A DNA stretch of 64,000 nt from Adineta steineri (lineage: Eukaryota > Rotifera > Eurotatoria > Adinetida > Adinetidae), in assembly GCA_905250115.1 (NCBI GenBank), contig CAJNOI010000010.1, positions 622,768 through 686,767 of the forward strand, read 5' to 3'. The notes under the pieces are model-generated. The model searched no databases. It was not told the origin of the DNA and saw only the letters and a list, made by a program, of their open reading frames with translations. This document shows positions 61,901 to 64,000 of the stretch, piece after piece (positions within the stretch are counted from its first letter, which is position 1; each line of letters begins with the position of its first letter). A program made the translations under genes and the position numbers.

Positions 61901-64000
61901 AATAAATCCTATTTTTAACTATGCAGAAAAAATTCATCAGATTGTGTATATCATATTTTTGTCTGATATGTCTAATCGATCTGCTATAGAGTTTCTTCAG
62001 AAAAATGTATAACATAAATATGTTGAAATGTTGATAACTTTTAATCGATGGAATGATTATCAATGAAATTTGAATCTTTGTTATATCTTAAATTAATTCA
62101 GCGGCTTAGATAAACAATAAATGACATAGTTTAATTAGGAAAGAATTCCAGCTGATTAGAAGTATTAACGAAAACAAAACTTGATAAATCTGATTTGATA
62201 AGCAGTTTTTGAGAAATTTCTTTAATTAAATTGTTTTTAAATATAGGTATTGCTCGCTGTGCTGGACCACCTCAAATGGCCAACAAACTTCTTCTTACAT
62301 CACCAATATTTTTCTTTCAATGCAATAGTATGTTTTATTTTTTCTTAATTTCTTTTAATTAAATAATATGTAATTCAGATGAAAGTGAATCAAAACGTTA
62401 TCGAGAAAAATGTGATCCATGTTTAAATGGTGAAAATCATTGTTCAAATAATGGTTCATGTCGTGCATTATCTACGGAAAAATTTACATGTGATTGTTTA
62501 TCAGCCTATCATGGAAAATATTGTGAGAAATTGATTGATGTTTGTTTCGATAATCCATGTAAATCAAATGGAACATGTCAAGCACTTGCTGATGGTCGTT
62601 TTAAATGTTATTGTTCACCTGGTTTTACGGGAAATCGATGTGAGATGAATCTTGATGATTGTATTTCTCATCGTTGTCAAAATAACGGTACATGTATTGA
62701 TAAAATAAATGATTATTCATGTAATTGTTTACCATTCTATACTGGTAAGTTGAAACAAGAGGAGATTTTTTAGAAACGATTTATTTATTTATTTAGGAAA
62801 ATATTGTGAAATAAAATTCAATTGGTGTGAAGGAGATTTAAATCCATGTAAAAATAAAGGACGATGTTTAAAAACAATTAATAGTTATAAGTAAAAACGA
62901 TTAAAAAACAATTTTTATAATAATGATAATTATCTTTGTAATTAATTTTCATTTAGATGTGAATGTTCATTAGGTTGGGGAGGTTCAAATTGTACAGACA
63001 ATGTAAATGATTGTTCAAATCATGCATGTCAATTTGGTGTATGTGTTGATGGTTTAAATGGTTATACTTGTAAATGTGATATTGGATTTAGCGGACAATA
63101 TTGTGAAATCGCTCCACAATTAGAATCACCATTTATAAGTAATACAAGTCGAACAACACCAACAAGATGTACAACTGATATTTGTTCAAATAATGGTATT
63201 TGTTATGAAGAATCTTTAAATAATTTACGTTGCCGATGTTATCCGGGTTTCATTGGTGATCGTTGTGTTATGTTAAAAAGTATACATTCAATAACAAATG
63301 ATTCGTATATGAAATTACCTAAACCAAATGTTTATCCACGTTCAAATATTACAATTGTATTTAGTACAACACATAGTAGTGGAATATTAGTCTATTTTGG
63401 ACATTTGGGACATATGGTTGCAGAAATTTTTATGGGAAGAATACGTGTTAGTTATGATGTAGGAAATTCACCGGGTTCAGTTATGTTTAGTTATGATACA
63501 GTCAATGATGGTAAGAAATATACTTCTTTTTTGCTGAATTTTTAATCTTTCAAATATTTGTTTTTTCTTTTTAGGAAAACTTCATGAATTACAACTGATT
63601 AGTGTTGGACAAAATTTTAGTTTAACTGTTGATCGAGGTTATACACGACATATAAATAATCGAGGTCAAAGAGCTTATTTGAATACAAGTGAAATACGTG
63701 CATTGTATATTGCTGGTATTCCACATGATTTAACAGCGCGAGCTTTACAACTATGGCATATTCGAGAAGCAACATCATTTCAAGGTATATGATAAAATTA
63801 ATTGAAATTTTGTAAAGTAATGTTATTTATTCTATTTAAAGGTTGTATTCATGCACTTTATATTAATGATGATCCAATAAATTTTGCTAATGTTGATTAT
63901 CGTCATAAAATTTTACCTGGTTGTGAAACTAATGAGTACGATCAATCATCATGCACAACAGCAACATGTCAACATGGTCAATGTCGTCTTGACAATTTCA
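52921..64000 (+). CDS. slit: Slit, secreted axon-guidance ligand (5' part; open at right edge)
   Basis: The secreted ligand of Robo receptors. ATG 52921 begins a signal peptide ([18 protein letters not shown]) followed by an LRR N-cap ([14 protein letters not shown]). Four LRR blocks are visible, each with N- and C-caps; later N-caps are [28 protein letters not shown] and [15 protein letters not shown]-caps include [36 protein letters not shown] and [15 protein letters not shown]-like modules follow (e.g. [19 protein letters not shown]), then a laminin-G domain ([19 protein letters not shown]). The window ends just as another EGF begins (CQHGQCRLD). Many LRRs sit on single 72-nt exons with phase-2 introns, for example 55736-55807, 56453-56524 and 57085-57156. 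Exon 1 is 52921-53087. The order LRR x4, EGF, LamG is unique to Slit; the end of the gene lies outside. Confidence 0.95.
53088..55735 (+). other. slit intron 1 (2.65 kb)
   Basis: The longest intron in the window, about 50 times the local norm, running from GTAAGT to TATAG. No gene or miR-218-like hairpin was found by eye. It contains TA microsatellites (near 53609, 54217, 54578). Likely a home for slit regulatory elements, which is inference. Confidence 0.7.

Noticed and set aside
1-64000. tRNA, rRNA, CRISPR, telomeric repeats, retroelement or virus-derived genes
   Set aside because: No tRNA-like B box with a cloverleaf, no rRNA stretch, no telomere-like arrays and no reverse transcriptase, integrase or capsid-like frames were seen by eye.

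Overview
This is a eukaryotic, AT-rich window (my impression is about 70% A+T) with an animal gene set. Genes are split by many short GT-AG introns, mostly about 45-60 bp, and are closely packed on both strands. The best guess is a bdelloid rotifer. The gene at 18273-18897 belongs to a domain family I know mainly from bdelloid ADP-ribosyltransferase-like proteins. Several genes also have a pyrimidine-AG acceptor touching their ATG, as expected where spliced-leader trans-splicing occurs. No virus-derived or LTR element was recognised. A 10-N assembly gap lies at 17023-17032.

Layout, left to right. Minus strand: a large Gln/His/Pro-rich nuclear-type protein (800-4262); a protocadherin-like receptor (6104-9132); a small unknown protein whose first intron carries a MITE-like element (12829-14165); a CISD3-type Fe-S protein (14252-14743); mitochondrial aspartate aminotransferase (14967-16653). 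Plus strand: a short, probably myristoylated 'receiver-like' protein (18273-18897). Minus strand: UBLCP1 (18953-20034), a front-end fatty-acid desaturase (20205-22260), a short-chain dehydrogenase (23235-24247) and a flavin monooxygenase (24271-25554), the last two only 23 bp apart. Plus strand: a CUB/LDLa receptor of LRP10/LRP12 type (26201-29690), a miR-137 hairpin (about 30782-30841), MFSD5 (31184-33389), a GPAT3/4 acyltransferase (33848-35507), two tandem CKS genes (35701-36320 and 36586-37029), a DUF2804-like protein (37849-39123), TRIM37 (40004-43022), a four-TM protein (43619-44182) and a defensin-like prepropeptide (45664-46078). Minus strand: ABCF1 (46832-50507). Plus strand: a Slit homologue from 52921 that runs off the right edge.

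Most genes are conserved housekeeping or developmental genes and do not form one pathway. Same-strand, closely spaced sets (GOT2>CISD3>unknown; desaturase>UBLCP1; FMO>SDR; GPAT>CKS>CKS) could be polycistronic units resolved by trans-splicing. The most interesting items are the miR-137 locus, the six-cysteine defensin-like gene, the stand-alone receiver-like gene, the AG|ATG acceptor pattern, the His-to-Cys change in one CISD3 cluster motif, and the diverged tandem CKS copy. Exon borders were read by eye from GT-AG sites and reading-frame continuity. Those given to the base were checked for frame; others are marked as approximate.
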